Positions 25,222 to 34,598 are shown, counted from the stretch's first letter. The stretch is DNA of 64,000 nucleotides from Aquiluna sp. KACHI24 (GCF_025997915.1 NZ_AP026677.1:992001-1056000); one strand, 5' to 3'. Notes: generated from the letters alone by a model not told the origin. A program made the numbers and translations.

Positions 25222-26606
25222 ACCTGGCCGCTGAGCCGATCCACATCCCCCAAGATCTCATCAAACTGCGCTGCAGTAAGCAGGCCTAGTTCAATAGCGG
25301 CTTGCTTGACCGTGGTTCCACTCTCTTGAGCCTTTTTTGCAATCGCGGTTGCATTTTCATAGCCGACCGTGGGAGCTAGAGCGGTTACCAAACCGATGGA
25401 GTTTTCGACGGTTGATCTGAGGTACTCCTCGTTGGCGGTGATATCTGCAATGCAGTAATCGGCGAGCACTCGACAGCCTTTGCGAAGGTAGGTGATGCTC
25501 ATCATCAAAGACCGGGCGATGATGGGCTCAAAGGCATTCAGCTGAAGCTGTCCGCTCTCGGCGGCCATGGTCACAGTTAGGTCATTACCAATTACCGTGA
25601 ATGCGATCTGGTTCACAACCTCCGGAATCACCGGGTTTACCTTGCCGGGCATGATCGAAGAACCGGCTTGTCTCGCGGGGAGGTTAATCTCCCCCAAGCC
25701 CGCTCTTGGGCCAGAGGACAAAAGCCTTAGATCGCTGGAGATCTTCGAGATTTTTGTCGCGAAGCGTTTTAGGACAGACGAGGTTGAGACGAAGACACCG
25801 GTGTCACTAGTTGCCTCAATGAGGTTCTCGGCGAGAACGAACTCGTGCTCACAGAGCCTCGAGAGTTCACGCACCACCAACTGAGGGTAGCCATCGGGGG
25901 TGTTGATCTTGGTGCCGATTGCAGTGCCACCCAAGTTGATCTCGCTCAGAAGCGGAATGATCTCCCTGAGTCTGCCCTCGTCTTCACCCAAGGTTTGTGA
26001 CCAGGCGGCAAACTCTTGCCCTAGGGTCATGGGCACAGCATCCTGGAGCTGTGTGCGACCCATCTTGATGATCTTGGAGTACTCGTTGGCCTTGCGACCG
26101 ATCTCGGTTCGAAGGTGGGCGATCTCTTTCAAAAGCGCAATAATCTCGATGATTAGCGCAATCTTCACCGCGGTTGGGTAAACGTCATTTGTGGACTGCG
26201 ATGCGTTCACGTGGTTGAGCGGATGAATCTTTGAATAGTCACCCTTTTCCAATCCGGCGATCTCCAAAGCGCGATTCGCGATCACCTCGTTGGCATTCAT
26301 GTTCGATGAGGTGCCGGCACCCCCCTGAATGGCATCTACAACAAACTCACCGTCGAGCATGCCATCTCGAACATCAATACAGGCCTGGATTATGGGTTTG
26401 GCGAGGTCGGGATCCAGTGCACCAAGCTCACGGTTAGCGATTGCCGCTGCCTCCTTGATAAAGCCGAAGGCCCTGACAAAGGAGCGATAGTGTCCTATAG
26501 GGACACCACTAATTGGAAAATTTTCGATGGCCCTGAGGGTGTGAATACCCCAGTAAGCCGAATTTGGAACTTCACGTTCACCGAGCAGATCATGCTCAAG
26601 CCTCAT
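25218..26606 (-). CDS. aspA: Aspartate ammonia-lyase
   Basis: Converts L-aspartate to fumarate and ammonia. The protein is 462 aa, compared with about 468 in the family. Fumarase/aspartase superfamily motifs: GGAGTSSNMNANEV, the substrate loop QSTNDVYPTA and the signature GSSIMPGKVNPVIPE with the catalytic Ser. N-terminal MRLEHDLLGEREVP favours aspartase over class II fumarase. The ATG at 26606 is chosen by this match; the frame continues upstream without homology. Confidence 0.9.
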   Translation of the reverse strand: MRLEHDLLGEREVPNSAYWGIHTLRAIENFPISGVPIGHYRSFVRAFGFIKEAAAIANRELGALDPDLAKPIIQACIDVRDGMLDGEFVVDAIQGGAGTSSNMNANEVIANRALEIAGLEKGDYSKIHPLNHVNASQSTNDVYPTAVKIALIIEIIALLKEIAHLRTEIGRKANEYSKIIKMGRTQLQDAVPMTLGQEFAAWSQTLGEDEGRLREIIPLLSEINLGGTAIGTKINTPDGYPQLVVRELSRLCEHEFVLAENLIEATSDTGVFVSTSSVLKRFATKISKISSDLRLLSSGPRAGLGEINLPARQAGSSIMPGKVNPVIPEVVNQIAFTVIGNDLTVTMAAESGQLQLNAFEPIIARSLMMSITYLRKGCRVLADYCIADITANEEYLRSTVENSIGLVTALAPTVGYENATAIAKKAQESGTTVKQAAIELGLLTAAQFDEILGDVDRLSGQV

Positions 26607-26666
26607 TGCTTGCACAATTAGAAAGCCTATTCGATGAATTAGCCGAAAATACTCAGGCTCTGACCC

Positions 26667-26672
26667 TAGACT
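26667..26672 (+). promoter_or_regulatory. -10 box TAGACT for the desaturase
   Basis: TAGACT ends 6 nt before ATG 26679. Confidence 0.55.
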
Positions 26673-26678
26673 GCAGAA

Positions 26679-27767
26679 ATGACGGCAGTTACCACCAATC
26701 AATCGACCACTTTGTTCCACCAGGTTTTGGTGCGAGTTCGAGACGCCGGTCTGCTTTTGAAAAAGCCCAGCTTCTACATCACACGTCTGGCGATCATCTC
26801 CGTATTGGCAGTTGGGCTATGGGTGCTGACGGGATTGTCAGCCAGTGCATACAACGATTCAAGACTTTGGATTCTCGCGGGGTTCGCGCTTGCCGGTGGA
26901 CTCGGGATCTTGAGTGCACAGTATGGCTTTATCGCACACGAGGCTGCTCACCGTCAGATCTTTCACAACAACAAGGCCAACGACTGGCTCGGCCTGATTC
27001 TGGCGAATCTGTTCGCCGGGCTGAGCTATGGTTTCTGGCTTCGCAAGCACAACAAACACCACCAAAGACCAAACCAAATTGGTGAAGACCCAGATATTGC
27101 AATTCGTGTGCTCAGCTTCACCACTGAGTCCAAAGAGGCAAAAAGGGGTATCGAGCGCTGGTTCTCTGATCGGCAGGGTTACCTGTTTCCATTTCTCCTT
27201 CTATTCACGGGTTTTGACCTACTGCTCGACTCTTTTGCTGGCCTTGCTCGCAAGGACCGCAAGCTCTCGGTCAGGGTTCTCGAGTTCTCGTTGATGATGA
27301 TTCGCCAGAATGCACCGCTAGTGATCCTCAGTCTGATGTTTGGCTGGCTCTGGGGAATTGCACTTTGGTTTTTCATGATGATGACCTTCGGCTTTTTCAT
27401 GGGGGCGGCCTTTGCGCCGAACCACAAGGGCATGCCGCTGGTGGCAAAAGACTCCAAGCTTGACTTCTTCTCTCGCCAGGTGCTCACCTCAAGAAACATC
27501 CGAGGCAGCTGGCTGAAAGACAACTTGATGGGTGGCCTGAACTACCAGGTTGAGCACCATCTGTTCCCATCAATGGCGAGGCCATATCTCAATAAGGCCC
27601 ACGCGATCGTTAGCGAGTTCTGCCGCGAAAACGACATCACGATGGTTGAAATGGGACTGGCAAAGAGCTACGTGGTGATCATGAAGCACTTGAACAAAGT
27701 GGGATTGAGCAACAACTCAGACCCGTTCGTTTGCCCGATGGTTGCTGAACTTAGACCCAGAAACTAG
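26679..27767 (+). CDS. Membrane fatty acid desaturase
   Basis: A di-iron desaturase that inserts a double bond into acyl chains at the membrane. The protein is 362 aa with four main hydrophobic segments. The three histidine boxes are intact: HEAAH (87-91), HNKHH (124-128) and QVEHH (about 290-294). The Gln in the last box is typical of front-end desaturases. No cytochrome b5 domain is fused, so an external electron donor is needed. The gene may adjust membrane fluidity in the cold. Its stop interlocks with the DUF1761 stop (CTAG, 27764-27767). Confidence 0.9.
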   Translation: MTAVTTNQSTTLFHQVLVRVRDAGLLLKKPSFYITRLAIISVLAVGLWVLTGLSASAYNDSRLWILAGFALAGGLGILSAQYGFIAHEAAHRQIFHNNKANDWLGLILANLFAGLSYGFWLRKHNKHHQRPNQIGEDPDIAIRVLSFTTESKEAKRGIERWFSDRQGYLFPFLLLFTGFDLLLDSFAGLARKDRKLSVRVLEFSLMMIRQNAPLVILSLMFGWLWGIALWFFMMMTFGFFMGAAFAPNHKGMPLVAKDSKLDFFSRQVLTSRNIRGSWLKDNLMGGLNYQVEHHLFPSMARPYLNKAHAIVSEFCRENDITMVEMGLAKSYVVIMKHLNKVGLSNNSDPFVCPMVAELRPRN

Positions 27768-28180
27768 ATGAGTGCGGCGAGGATTGCACCCATAGCCGCC
27801 AGCGATACGATGTCTTGACCAACCTCTAGAACCCAAACCTTGAGGCTAAAGCCGCCGAAAAGCTTGTGACCCAAGACGGTTGCGGCTGCAAAACCAACGC
27901 CCATTAGGGCACCGGTCGCCAGACCACCAAACCAGTCCAAGTCGCCATTAGCTGACTGCGCTAGGTCTATGACCACCTGCAACACCGCTGCCTGCACAAA
28001 CGCGCCAACAAAGGTCAATCCGAAGACCACGCCCATGTTTGCGGTTCCCGGCTGCTCCTCAGGAGTGCGACCCATGAACTTCCACCAGATTGGGAAGAAG
28101 GTCTTAGGGCCGAACCAGACCGCTCCGATAACAATGCCGGCCAAGGCGGCTAGTCCCCAAGCAAGAAAATTGAACTCCAT
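27764..28180 (-). CDS. DUF1761 family membrane protein
   Basis: A 138-aa protein with four hydrophobic segments. Features are the aromatic loop WFGPKTFFPIWWKFMG (24-39) and a C-terminal Gly-rich segment, as in DUF1761 proteins. Function unknown. ATG 28180 is preceded by GGAGAT. The frame extends upstream into tRNA-Thr, but that part is not coding. Confidence 0.8.
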   Translation of the reverse strand: MEFNFLAWGLAALAGIVIGAVWFGPKTFFPIWWKFMGRTPEEQPGTANMGVVFGLTFVGAFVQAAVLQVVIDLAQSANGDLDWFGGLATGALMGVGFAAATVLGHKLFGGFSLKVWVLEVGQDIVSLAAMGAILAALI

Positions 28181-28206
28181 GGCTATCTCCAGTTCTTCGC
28201 CATCAG

Positions 28207-28279
28207 AGCCGACCACGGGACTCGAACCCGTAACCCCCGCATTACAAGTGCGGTGCGCTACCAATTGCGCCAGGTCGGC
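28207..28279 (-). tRNA. tRNA-Thr (anticodon TGT)
   Basis: Minus strand cloverleaf: acceptor GCCGACC/GGTCGGC perfect, D-arm GCGC...GCGC, anticodon stem CCGCA/TGCGG with loop CTTGTAA (anticodon TGT, reads ACA), T-arm ACGGG-TTCGAGT-CCCGT. Discriminator T. It lies 26 nt upstream of the DUF1761 start on the same strand. Confidence 0.95.
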
Positions 28280-28322
28280 AACCCGACAAGTTTAGGTGTT
28301 CAGCGCCATAGTTCCCAAGTCT

Positions 28323-28328
28323 TATCCT
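28323..28328 (+). promoter_or_regulatory. -10 box TATCCT (leaderless type)
   Basis: TATCCT ends 6 nt before GTG 28335. Confidence 0.5.
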
Positions 28329-28334
28329 TGGCGT

Positions 28335-28814
28335 GTGAGACGATTCCTACCCAAGAAGCAGACCCTGATTAAATATGCGGTCATATCGGTGTTGTTGGGG
28401 ATCGGGTTTTATTTCTACACAGACGATCACGATGCGCCAACCCTACGTGGGTTTCATTTCGAGCAGCGCGATGGCTTCGAGCGCGAATACGAATTCTGGG
28501 GAAACCTTACCGATGCTCGAGGGGTATCTGACGCCACTTTCGAATGCGTAACCGATGAAGAGACCAAGCTGGTGATTGTGGTGACAATGTCGGGCAATGA
28601 CAGAAACAAGACCAGCTTTGGCATTCTGTCTCGCTCACCAAACTGGGCTGGCTCTTGGAAAGGCACCAGCTACGACCTGGACTTCACCGGCAGAGCGGTC
28701 TTCCCAAACTCCAAGCAAGACATAGCCTGCAGCTGGCGGGCCAACCTGAGGGACAACCTTGGAAATACCGTCACGCTCACCGAGCTGGCGGAAACAAGAA
28801 TCCGGATCGGCTAG
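28335..28814 (+). CDS. Hypothetical single-pass exported protein
   Basis: A 159-aa protein that I do not recognise. A basic start MRRFLPKKQ is followed by one hydrophobic segment at about 14-29, then a soluble, probably extracytoplasmic domain rich in aromatic and charged residues. Three Cys occur, not in a known pattern. GTG 28335 is set by the TATCCT box; the frame opens 13 codons earlier without support. The stop codon lies at the centre of a 24-bp palindrome. Confidence 0.65.
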   Translation: MRRFLPKKQTLIKYAVISVLLGIGFYFYTDDHDAPTLRGFHFEQRDGFEREYEFWGNLTDARGVSDATFECVTDEETKLVIVVTMSGNDRNKTSFGILSRSPNWAGSWKGTSYDLDFTGRAVFPNSKQDIACSWRANLRDNLGNTVTLTELAETRIRIG

Positions 28815-28824
28815 CCGATCCGGA
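28801..28824. repeat. Perfect 24-bp palindrome spanning a stop codon
   Basis: TCCGGATCGGCT/AGCCGATCCGGA. It covers the last four codons and the TAG of the 28335 gene and lies between two convergent genes. No T-tract follows directly, so it is not a standard intrinsic terminator, though it would fold as a strong RNA hairpin on either strand. Confidence 0.7.
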
Positions 28825-28842
28825 CCTAAGTTGAGGCTTTTA

Positions 28843-29688
28843 TTATTCGGCCATCGAGGATGACACGAACTGGGCAAAGCGCTCGGGAGACAACAACTCG
28901 TCGCCGGTGTTCCAGGTGTACTGCTCACCATTGACCAGGATGGTTGGGGTGCCAGAAACGGTCACGCCATCCTGTGGGTTTGAAAGCACGAATTGAGTGT
29001 GCTGCTCGACATAGTCGCCAAAGCTCTTGTTCTGGATGCAGCCCTTGACCTCTTCGGTGCCGGCCCCAGATTGAGCCGCTATATCGAACAGTCGCTGATC
29101 ACTTGGGCCCTCTTGGCCTTCCGAAGGCTGGTTTTCCATCAGATCCTGGTGGAAGTCGAAGAAGGAGTCTGGTTGGAAGTTTGCAACACAGAAAGCAGCG
29201 TTTGCGGCTCGGGATGAATACTCATTCAACGAGGCCCGGTCCAGGAAGCTCAGGGGTCTGATTTCAACGGTGGCCGCACCGGTGTCCACCCAGGAGCGAA
29301 GCTGAGCGGCGTTTGGCAGATCAAAGGCCTGGCAAATCGGGCACTGGTAATCCACGTACATGATGATCTCAGGGCTCTTGTCAGAGGTGTCTGGGGTAGG
29401 GGTATTGGTGGAAGTGAAAGCCTGAAGCCCCACACCGATCTTGAGACCGCCAAGCTCAGTGAGGTTTGCAGGAGTCTCGTCTACGACTGGAGCGGCAGCC
29501 CGGTTTGCCGCCTCAAAGGCGATTACGGCACCGACACCAACAATGATTGCGAGCGCCGCACCGACAACTGAAAGCTGAAGAACCAGCTTGTTGCGCTTTT
29601 CCTTTTTGGCATTCTGCTCGCGAAGCTCTTTGGCCTTCTGGCGAGCCTCTTCGCGCTGCTCAGAGCGAGTCTGCTTGGAATTGGTCAT
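28843..29688 (-). CDS. DsbA-like thioredoxin-fold protein, membrane anchored
   Basis: A 281-aa thiol-disulfide oxidoreductase. A long charged cytoplasmic N-terminus (1-35) precedes one TM (about 36-60). The extracytoplasmic thioredoxin_4/DsbA domain has active-site CPIC at 116-119 (YVDYQCPICQ) and the cis-Pro loop VSGTPTILVNG near the C-terminus. It probably forms disulfides in exported proteins, as Rv2969c does; no VKOR partner is adjacent. ATG 29688 has AGGA 9 nt upstream. Confidence 0.88.
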   Translation of the reverse strand: MTNSKQTRSEQREEARQKAKELREQNAKKEKRNKLVLQLSVVGAALAIIVGVGAVIAFEAANRAAAPVVDETPANLTELGGLKIGVGLQAFTSTNTPTPDTSDKSPEIIMYVDYQCPICQAFDLPNAAQLRSWVDTGAATVEIRPLSFLDRASLNEYSSRAANAAFCVANFQPDSFFDFHQDLMENQPSEGQEGPSDQRLFDIAAQSGAGTEEVKGCIQNKSFGDYVEQHTQFVLSNPQDGVTVSGTPTILVNGEQYTWNTGDELLSPERFAQFVSSSMAE

Positions 29689-29800
29689 TCTCTAGGTCCT
29701 GACTGTTTGGTATCGGCTTTATTACAAACCACTCAAATTCTAAACGCGGTGTCATACTTATAAAGTTCGCCAATGGCAAACACCTATCACTATGGATCGT

Positions 29801-29818
29801 CCGGCACGTACCTGCCGG
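29801..29818 (+). promoter_or_regulatory. Inverted repeat in the leader of the MsiK-type gene
   Basis: CCGGCA-CGTACC-TGCCGG, a perfect 6-bp inverted repeat directly before AAGGAG and ATG 29832. It could be an RNA hairpin in the leader or a DNA operator. A cis-regulatory 'msiK' RNA motif has been described upstream of such genes in Actinobacteria; I cannot check the match. Confidence 0.4.
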
Positions 29819-29831
29819 TGAAGGAGAAATC

Positions 29832-30905
29832 ATGGCCTCAGTGTCATTTCGTAACGCCACCCGTCTTTACCCAGGTGGAGCAAAGCCAGCCGTAGACAAG
29901 CTGAACCTAGAGATCGCCGACGGCGAGTTCTTGGTCTTGGTAGGTCCTTCTGGTTGCGGTAAGTCAACCTCCCTGCGCATGCTCGCAGGGCTTGAAGAAG
30001 TTAACGAGGGTGGCATCTTTATCGGTGACCGCGATGTCACCGACATCCCACCGAAAGACCGCGACATCGCGATGGTTTTCCAGAACTACGCGCTCTACCC
30101 ACACATGACCGTTGCAGAGAACATGGGATTTGCTCTAAAGATTGCCGGTGTTAGCAAGGAAGAGCGCGCTGAGCGCGTCTTGGAGGCTGCCAAGCTTTTG
30201 GACCTAGAGCCATACCTAAACCGCAAGCCAAAGGCACTCTCCGGCGGTCAGCGCCAGCGTGTTGCCATGGGTCGTGCAATCGTCCGTAAGCCTCAGGTCT
30301 TCCTGATGGATGAGCCGCTGTCCAACCTTGACGCCAAGCTTCGTGTTCAGACCCGTACCCAGATTGCTTCGCTGCAGCGTCGCCTGGGTGTAACCACCGT
30401 TTACGTAACCCACGACCAAGTCGAGGCTATGACCATGGGTGACCGCGTAGCGGTTTTGAAGGACGGCATCCTGCAGCAGGTTGACACTCCTCGAAACCTT
30501 TACGACCGCCCAGGCAATGTATTCGTCGCTGGCTTCATCGGCTCTCCTGCCATGAACCTTGTTCAGCTACCGATCGTTGATGGTGGCGTCCAGTTCGGTG
30601 ACGCAGTTCTTCCAATCGCTCGCGAGATCTTGGCCAAGGCCTCTGGCTCCCGCGTAACCGTTGGTATTCGCCCAGAGAAGCTATCTGTTTCTGACCACGG
30701 ACTAGTGGTTGATGTAGACGTAGTCGAGGAGCTCGGCTCTGATGGTTACCTATACGGTCGCGCACAGCTTGATGGCAGTGAGCACAACATTGTGGTTCGC
30801 GTTGACGCCATCAGCCACCCACGTGCCGGAGAGCGCATCCACCTTCAGGCCGATGCCTCTGCAGTTCACGTGTTTGACGCTGAGAGCGGCCTAAGACTCA
30901 ACTAG
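29832..30905 (+). CDS. ugpC: Multi-sugar/glycerol-3-phosphate ABC importer ATPase (UgpC/MsiK-type)
   Basis: A 357-aa ATP-binding subunit of CUT1-type importers. The Walker A is [10 protein letters not shown]-loop VFQNYALYP, signature LSGGQRQRVAMGRA, Walker B VFLMDEPLSNLD and H-loop YVTHDQ. The C-terminal TOBE/OB region (about 240-357) is that of MalK. No permease or binding protein is encoded nearby, as for MsiK, a shared ATPase that serves several sugar importers. AAGGAG precedes the ATG. The DUF4032 gene overlaps its stop by 1 nt. Confidence 0.93.
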   Translation: MASVSFRNATRLYPGGAKPAVDKLNLEIADGEFLVLVGPSGCGKSTSLRMLAGLEEVNEGGIFIGDRDVTDIPPKDRDIAMVFQNYALYPHMTVAENMGFALKIAGVSKEERAERVLEAAKLLDLEPYLNRKPKALSGGQRQRVAMGRAIVRKPQVFLMDEPLSNLDAKLRVQTRTQIASLQRRLGVTTVYVTHDQVEAMTMGDRVAVLKDGILQQVDTPRNLYDRPGNVFVAGFIGSPAMNLVQLPIVDGGVQFGDAVLPIAREILAKASGSRVTVGIRPEKLSVSDHGLVVDVDVVEELGSDGYLYGRAQLDGSEHNIVVRVDAISHPRAGERIHLQADASAVHVFDAESGLRLN

Positions 30906-32209
30906 TGCCTTCTCAACTAAGCATCACGGCTGCCACGGCAGAACCAGCACTGCTGGATCTGCCGTGGCATTTGCCATTAGAGGACTGGCCAAAAGAAAAC
31001 ATTGCGGCGCTGCCGAAGGGATTGTCCCGCCACACTGTTCGGTTCGCCCACTTAGAAGACCACGTAATTGCAATCAAAGAGACGCTGTTTGATTTAGCCA
31101 AGCGTGAATACGACATGCTCCGCAGGTTGGAGAAGTTGGATGTGCCGTGCGTTGAACCTTTCGCGATCATCAATAACCGCCGCGACCAAGAGGGTCATGA
31201 ACTTCCGGCGGTGCTGATTACTCGTCACCTAAAGTTCTCACTCCCCTACCGAGCCATGTGGTCGCAGGGTCTGAGGGAAGCAACTGCAAAACGACTTGTC
31301 GATGCATTAGCGCTTCTTCTGGTGCGACTTCATCTGATTGGGTTTTTCTGGGGCGACGTATCGCTTTCAAACACTCTGTTTCGTCGCGACGCTGGCAAGT
31401 TTGCCGCCTACCTAGTCGACGCGGAGACTGGTCAGCTCTATGACTCGAGACTCTCAAATGGTCAGCGCGAGAACGACCTGGAGATTGCCCGCGTGAACAT
31501 CGCTGGCGAACTGATGGACCTATTGGCATCCGGCAAGGCTGTGGACATTGACCCAACAGCCGTGAGTCAAAGAATTGTCGACAAGTATCACGAGCTATGG
31601 CGCGAACTAACCGCTGTGGAGAGCTTTGACACCTCTGAGCGCTGGCGCATCGCCAAGCGAGTGAAGCGACTGAACGAGCTCGGTTTTGACATCGAAGAGC
31701 TCTCGATGGTGCAGGAGGCTGACGGTAAGACCGTTCGAATTCAACCCAAGGTTGTAGATGCCGGTCACCATGCTCGTCGATTGTTGCTGCTAACCGGTCT
31801 TGATGTTGAAGAGAATCAGGCCAGGCGCCTCCTGAACGATATAGATGAGTATCGCCTTTCTCACTCAAGGCCAGGAGCTGATGAGGAGGTCATGGCTCAT
31901 GAGTGGCTCAGTGAAATCTATGAGCCAGTAATTACCTCGATCCCATCTCACCTCACCGGAAAACTAGAACCCGCGGAAATTTTTCACGAGGTTTTGGAGC
32001 ACCGCTGGTACATGTCCGAGCGCCTGGGCAAGGATGTCCCGATGCTTGATGCGGTTCGCTCCTATGTGAACGATGTGCTCAGTGCCAGAAGGGACGAAGA
32101 GGCGCTAATCGGCCCCACCACCGAACTGATTGCGCTAAATGAACCGGTGCCCTCCGGGACCATCGTCGTTGACGATGATGAGGAAGGCGACTGGCGGGAT
32201 AAGGTCTAG
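30905..32209 (+). CDS. DUF4032 domain protein, kinase-like fold
   Basis: A 434-aa soluble protein. The N-terminal region has a kinase-like pattern (HVIAIKET with a Lys in strand 3, then LHLIGFFWGDVSLSNTLF, resembling the HGDxxxxN catalytic loop of aminoglycoside/LPS kinases, and YLVDAETGQ for the metal-binding Asp). The C-terminal part fits DUF4032. The substrate is unknown. The start GTG overlaps the TAG of the ATPase gene, and this pairing is common in Actinobacteria. The stop interlocks with rlmB (CTAG, 32206-32209). Confidence 0.82.
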   Translation: MPSQLSITAATAEPALLDLPWHLPLEDWPKENIAALPKGLSRHTVRFAHLEDHVIAIKETLFDLAKREYDMLRRLEKLDVPCVEPFAIINNRRDQEGHELPAVLITRHLKFSLPYRAMWSQGLREATAKRLVDALALLLVRLHLIGFFWGDVSLSNTLFRRDAGKFAAYLVDAETGQLYDSRLSNGQRENDLEIARVNIAGELMDLLASGKAVDIDPTAVSQRIVDKYHELWRELTAVESFDTSERWRIAKRVKRLNELGFDIEELSMVQEADGKTVRIQPKVVDAGHHARRLLLLTGLDVEENQARRLLNDIDEYRLSHSRPGADEEVMAHEWLSEIYEPVITSIPSHLTGKLEPAEIFHEVLEHRWYMSERLGKDVPMLDAVRSYVNDVLSARRDEEALIGPTTELIALNEPVPSGTIVVDDDEEGDWRDKV

Positions 32210-33198
32210 GACCTAGCCATCGCAATTTGATACAGGGCAACGCTTGCTGCAATACCTGCGTTCAGGGATTCGGTTGCGGCTGAGATTGGGATCGAGACCA
32301 CTTGATCGCAGTTCTCCTGGACCAATCGAGATAGACCCTTACCCTCTGAGCCAACTATTACCAAAAGTGGTCTGTCGGCAAGTGCAAGATCAGGCAGGCT
32401 GACATCGCCATCGCCATCTAGTCCGATTACAAACAAACCTTTTTGCTTGTATTCCTTGATGGCTTGGTTGAGGTTGGAAGCCAGTGCGACTGGGATTCTC
32501 GCCGCTGCCCCCGCACTCGTTTTCCAGGCAGAGGCAGTGACTCCGACGCTTCGGCGCTGCGGCAGAATCACACCGTGGGCACCAAAGGCTGCCACTGAGC
32601 GAATGATCGCTCCGAGGTTTCTCGGGTCGGTGATGCCGTCAAGTGCAACCAACAGTGGCGGTTGGCCTGAAGCCTTGGCACGATCCAGAAGTTCCATGGG
32701 GTGCTTATAGCTATAGGGCGGGACCTGCAGCGCAATTCCCTGGTGAACTGAGTCGCCACCGGTCATGCGGTCAATCTCTGGTCTTGTGACCTCATTGATT
32801 GGGATGTTGCGGTGATTGGCAATAGCAATTGCCTCTTTGACGCGGTCATCGATTTCGATGCGCTGGGCAATGAACAGAGCGGTAGCTGGAACCTTAGTCT
32901 TCAGAGCTTCTACAACCGAGTTACGGCCAGATAGCACCTCACCAGAAATTGCTCGCTGGCCCATGCCGGAACGACCTGCAACAAACTCACCCTTGCGAAC
33001 CGGCTTAGCCGCTGCCTTAGGGCCCTTGGTGCCAGCCTTGAGTGCTGCCTGCTTAGCCTTGTGAGCTTTGTGGTAAGGGCGGTCCTCAGCCTTCGGAGTT
33101 GGCCCCCTACCCTCGAGAGCCTGCTTGCCATGGCCACCGGTGCCCTTGGTTGCGCCCTTTTTACCCTTTGCGGCGCCGGGTCTACCCAATTTAGCCAT
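32206..33198 (-). CDS. rlmB: 23S rRNA (guanosine-2'-O)-methyltransferase, RlmB/TrmH family
   Basis: A SPOUT (alpha/beta-knot) methyltransferase that 2'-O-methylates a 23S rRNA guanosine. The protein is 330 aa. A very basic, Gly/Lys/Ala-rich N-terminal extension of about 85 residues is probably disordered and RNA-binding. The substrate-binding domain begins at about 86 (VLSGRNSVVEAL). The knot domain has NLGAIIRSVAAFG, VVGSEGKGLSRL and IPISAATESLNAGIAASVALY. The start overlaps cysS by 8 nt. The order matches Rv3579c-Rv3580c. Confidence 0.92.
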   Translation of the reverse strand: MAKLGRPGAAKGKKGATKGTGGHGKQALEGRGPTPKAEDRPYHKAHKAKQAALKAGTKGPKAAAKPVRKGEFVAGRSGMGQRAISGEVLSGRNSVVEALKTKVPATALFIAQRIEIDDRVKEAIAIANHRNIPINEVTRPEIDRMTGGDSVHQGIALQVPPYSYKHPMELLDRAKASGQPPLLVALDGITDPRNLGAIIRSVAAFGAHGVILPQRRSVGVTASAWKTSAGAAARIPVALASNLNQAIKEYKQKGLFVIGLDGDGDVSLPDLALADRPLLVIVGSEGKGLSRLVQENCDQVVSIPISAATESLNAGIAASVALYQIAMARS

Positions 33199-34591
33199 TA
33201 GTCAATCTCCAGTGTGTTGAGTCGGAAGCGTCAAATAGTTCGATGCCGCTTTGGGCTAATCGATCGCGAATCTGATCGGCACGAGCATAATCCTTGTTTG
33301 CCCGCGCCTGATTGCGCTCCTCGATCAAAGCCCTAATCAGGTGATCCAGGGCGTCGTGCTCTGGCACCTTGGAGGAGCCCCACTGTGAGGGAGCTAGACC
33401 CAAAACCTGGAGCATGGCATCAAGTTGGCAGCGCTTTTCATGGGCCTCACGAATGCGCTCGGCATCCAAATCGGCATTACCGGCACGAACCAGTTCGTGC
33501 ATGACAGCCAGGGCGGCAGGCACATTGAGATCGTCGTCCAATTCAGCCACAAACTCATCGGGCAGGGCTGCAATCTCCAGGTCTGCGAAGCGAGTGTTCG
33601 AGAGTTCTCGGTCGCAACGCTCCAAGTAGCCATGCAAACGCTCAAGCGCGGTCTGTGCCTCTTGCAACACACTCGACTGGTAATCGAGCACCGACCGGTA
33701 GTGAGCACTCAACAGGTAGTAGCGAACGGCACTGGCAGGGGCCAGCTCAAAGAGAGCCTGCGAGGATACCGAGTTGCCAAGCGATTTAGACATCTTGGTG
33801 CCACCGGTGGTGATCAACCCGTTATGAATCCAGAAGTTTGCGAACTTGTGGCCAGCGGCACTCGATTGGGCTAGTTCGTTTTCATGGTGCGGGAAACGAA
33901 GGTCAAGCCCGCCACCGTGGATGTCAAAATGCTCACCCAGATATCTGGTTGCCATAGCAGAGCACTCGATGTGCCAACCTGGACGACCGAATCCAAACGG
34001 GGTGGACCAACCCGCCGATTCTGGTTCACCGGCTTTCAAGGACTTCCAGAGCGCAAAGTCTTGAGGGCGCTTCTTATCTGAAGCGGCTTCCTCCGAGTCC
34101 ATCTGATCAATGCCCTGATTGGTCAGCTCACCGTAGTTGGGCCAACTTGCAGTATCAAAGTAAACATTCGAACTCCCGTCCAGGGCACGGTAGGCATGTC
34201 CTCGCTCGAGCAAAGTCTGAATCAGATCAATCATCTGTGGGATGTGACCGGTGGCACGGGGTTCGTAGGCAGGCGGTCTGATACCCAGGCGAAGATAGTC
34301 GTCACTGAAGGCACGCTCATTCTCAGCAGCCAACTGCCACCAGTTGGTGTTTGCCTCTTTGGCTTTTTCTAAGACCTTGTCATCGATGTCCGTGACATTT
34401 CTGACCAAAGTCACCTTATAGCCGCGGTATGCAAACCAGCGCGCAAGCTGGTCATAAACCAAGGCAGAGCGGAGGTGTCCAATGTGAGGGGCAGATTGCA
34501 CGGTTGGACCGCAAACGTAGATTGATACCTCGGACTCACGAATTGGAGTGAATTCTCTAGTTTCTCCAGCGCGGGTATCAAACAACTTCAT
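33191..34591 (-). CDS. cysS: Cysteinyl-tRNA synthetase
   Basis: A 466-aa class I synthetase that charges tRNA-Cys. [13 protein letters not shown] carries the zinc Cys and the HIGH signature, and TKMSKSLGN carries KMSKS. Zinc ligands Cys-His ([15 protein letters not shown]) are present. The ATG at 34591 follows TAGGCT by 7 nt, and that TAG is the stop codon of ispDF, so cysS may have its own leaderless promoter within the carD-ispDF-cysS-rlmB cluster. Confidence 0.95.
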   Translation of the reverse strand: MKLFDTRAGETREFTPIRESEVSIYVCGPTVQSAPHIGHLRSALVYDQLARWFAYRGYKVTLVRNVTDIDDKVLEKAKEANTNWWQLAAENERAFSDDYLRLGIRPPAYEPRATGHIPQMIDLIQTLLERGHAYRALDGSSNVYFDTASWPNYGELTNQGIDQMDSEEAASDKKRPQDFALWKSLKAGEPESAGWSTPFGFGRPGWHIECSAMATRYLGEHFDIHGGGLDLRFPHHENELAQSSAAGHKFANFWIHNGLITTGGTKMSKSLGNSVSSQALFELAPASAVRYYLLSAHYRSVLDYQSSVLQEAQTALERLHGYLERCDRELSNTRFADLEIAALPDEFVAELDDDLNVPAALAVMHELVRAGNADLDAERIREAHEKRCQLDAMLQVLGLAPSQWGSSKVPEHDALDHLIRALIEERNQARANKDYARADQIRDRLAQSGIELFDASDSTHWRLTNG

Positions 34592-34598
34592 GGGCTAA

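Noticed and set aside
26564-27085. 173-aa plus-strand frame overlapping the aspA start and the desaturase start
   Set aside because: It crosses two genes with clear motifs and start signals; no homology-like features.
28181-28264. N-terminal extension of the DUF1761 gene through tRNA-Thr
   Set aside because: The extension would translate the tRNA gene; ATG 28180 has an SD and gives the family N-terminus.
31218-31868. 216-aa open frame antisense to the DUF4032 gene
   Set aside because: Low-complexity Arg/Ser/Gln-rich translation, no start signal.
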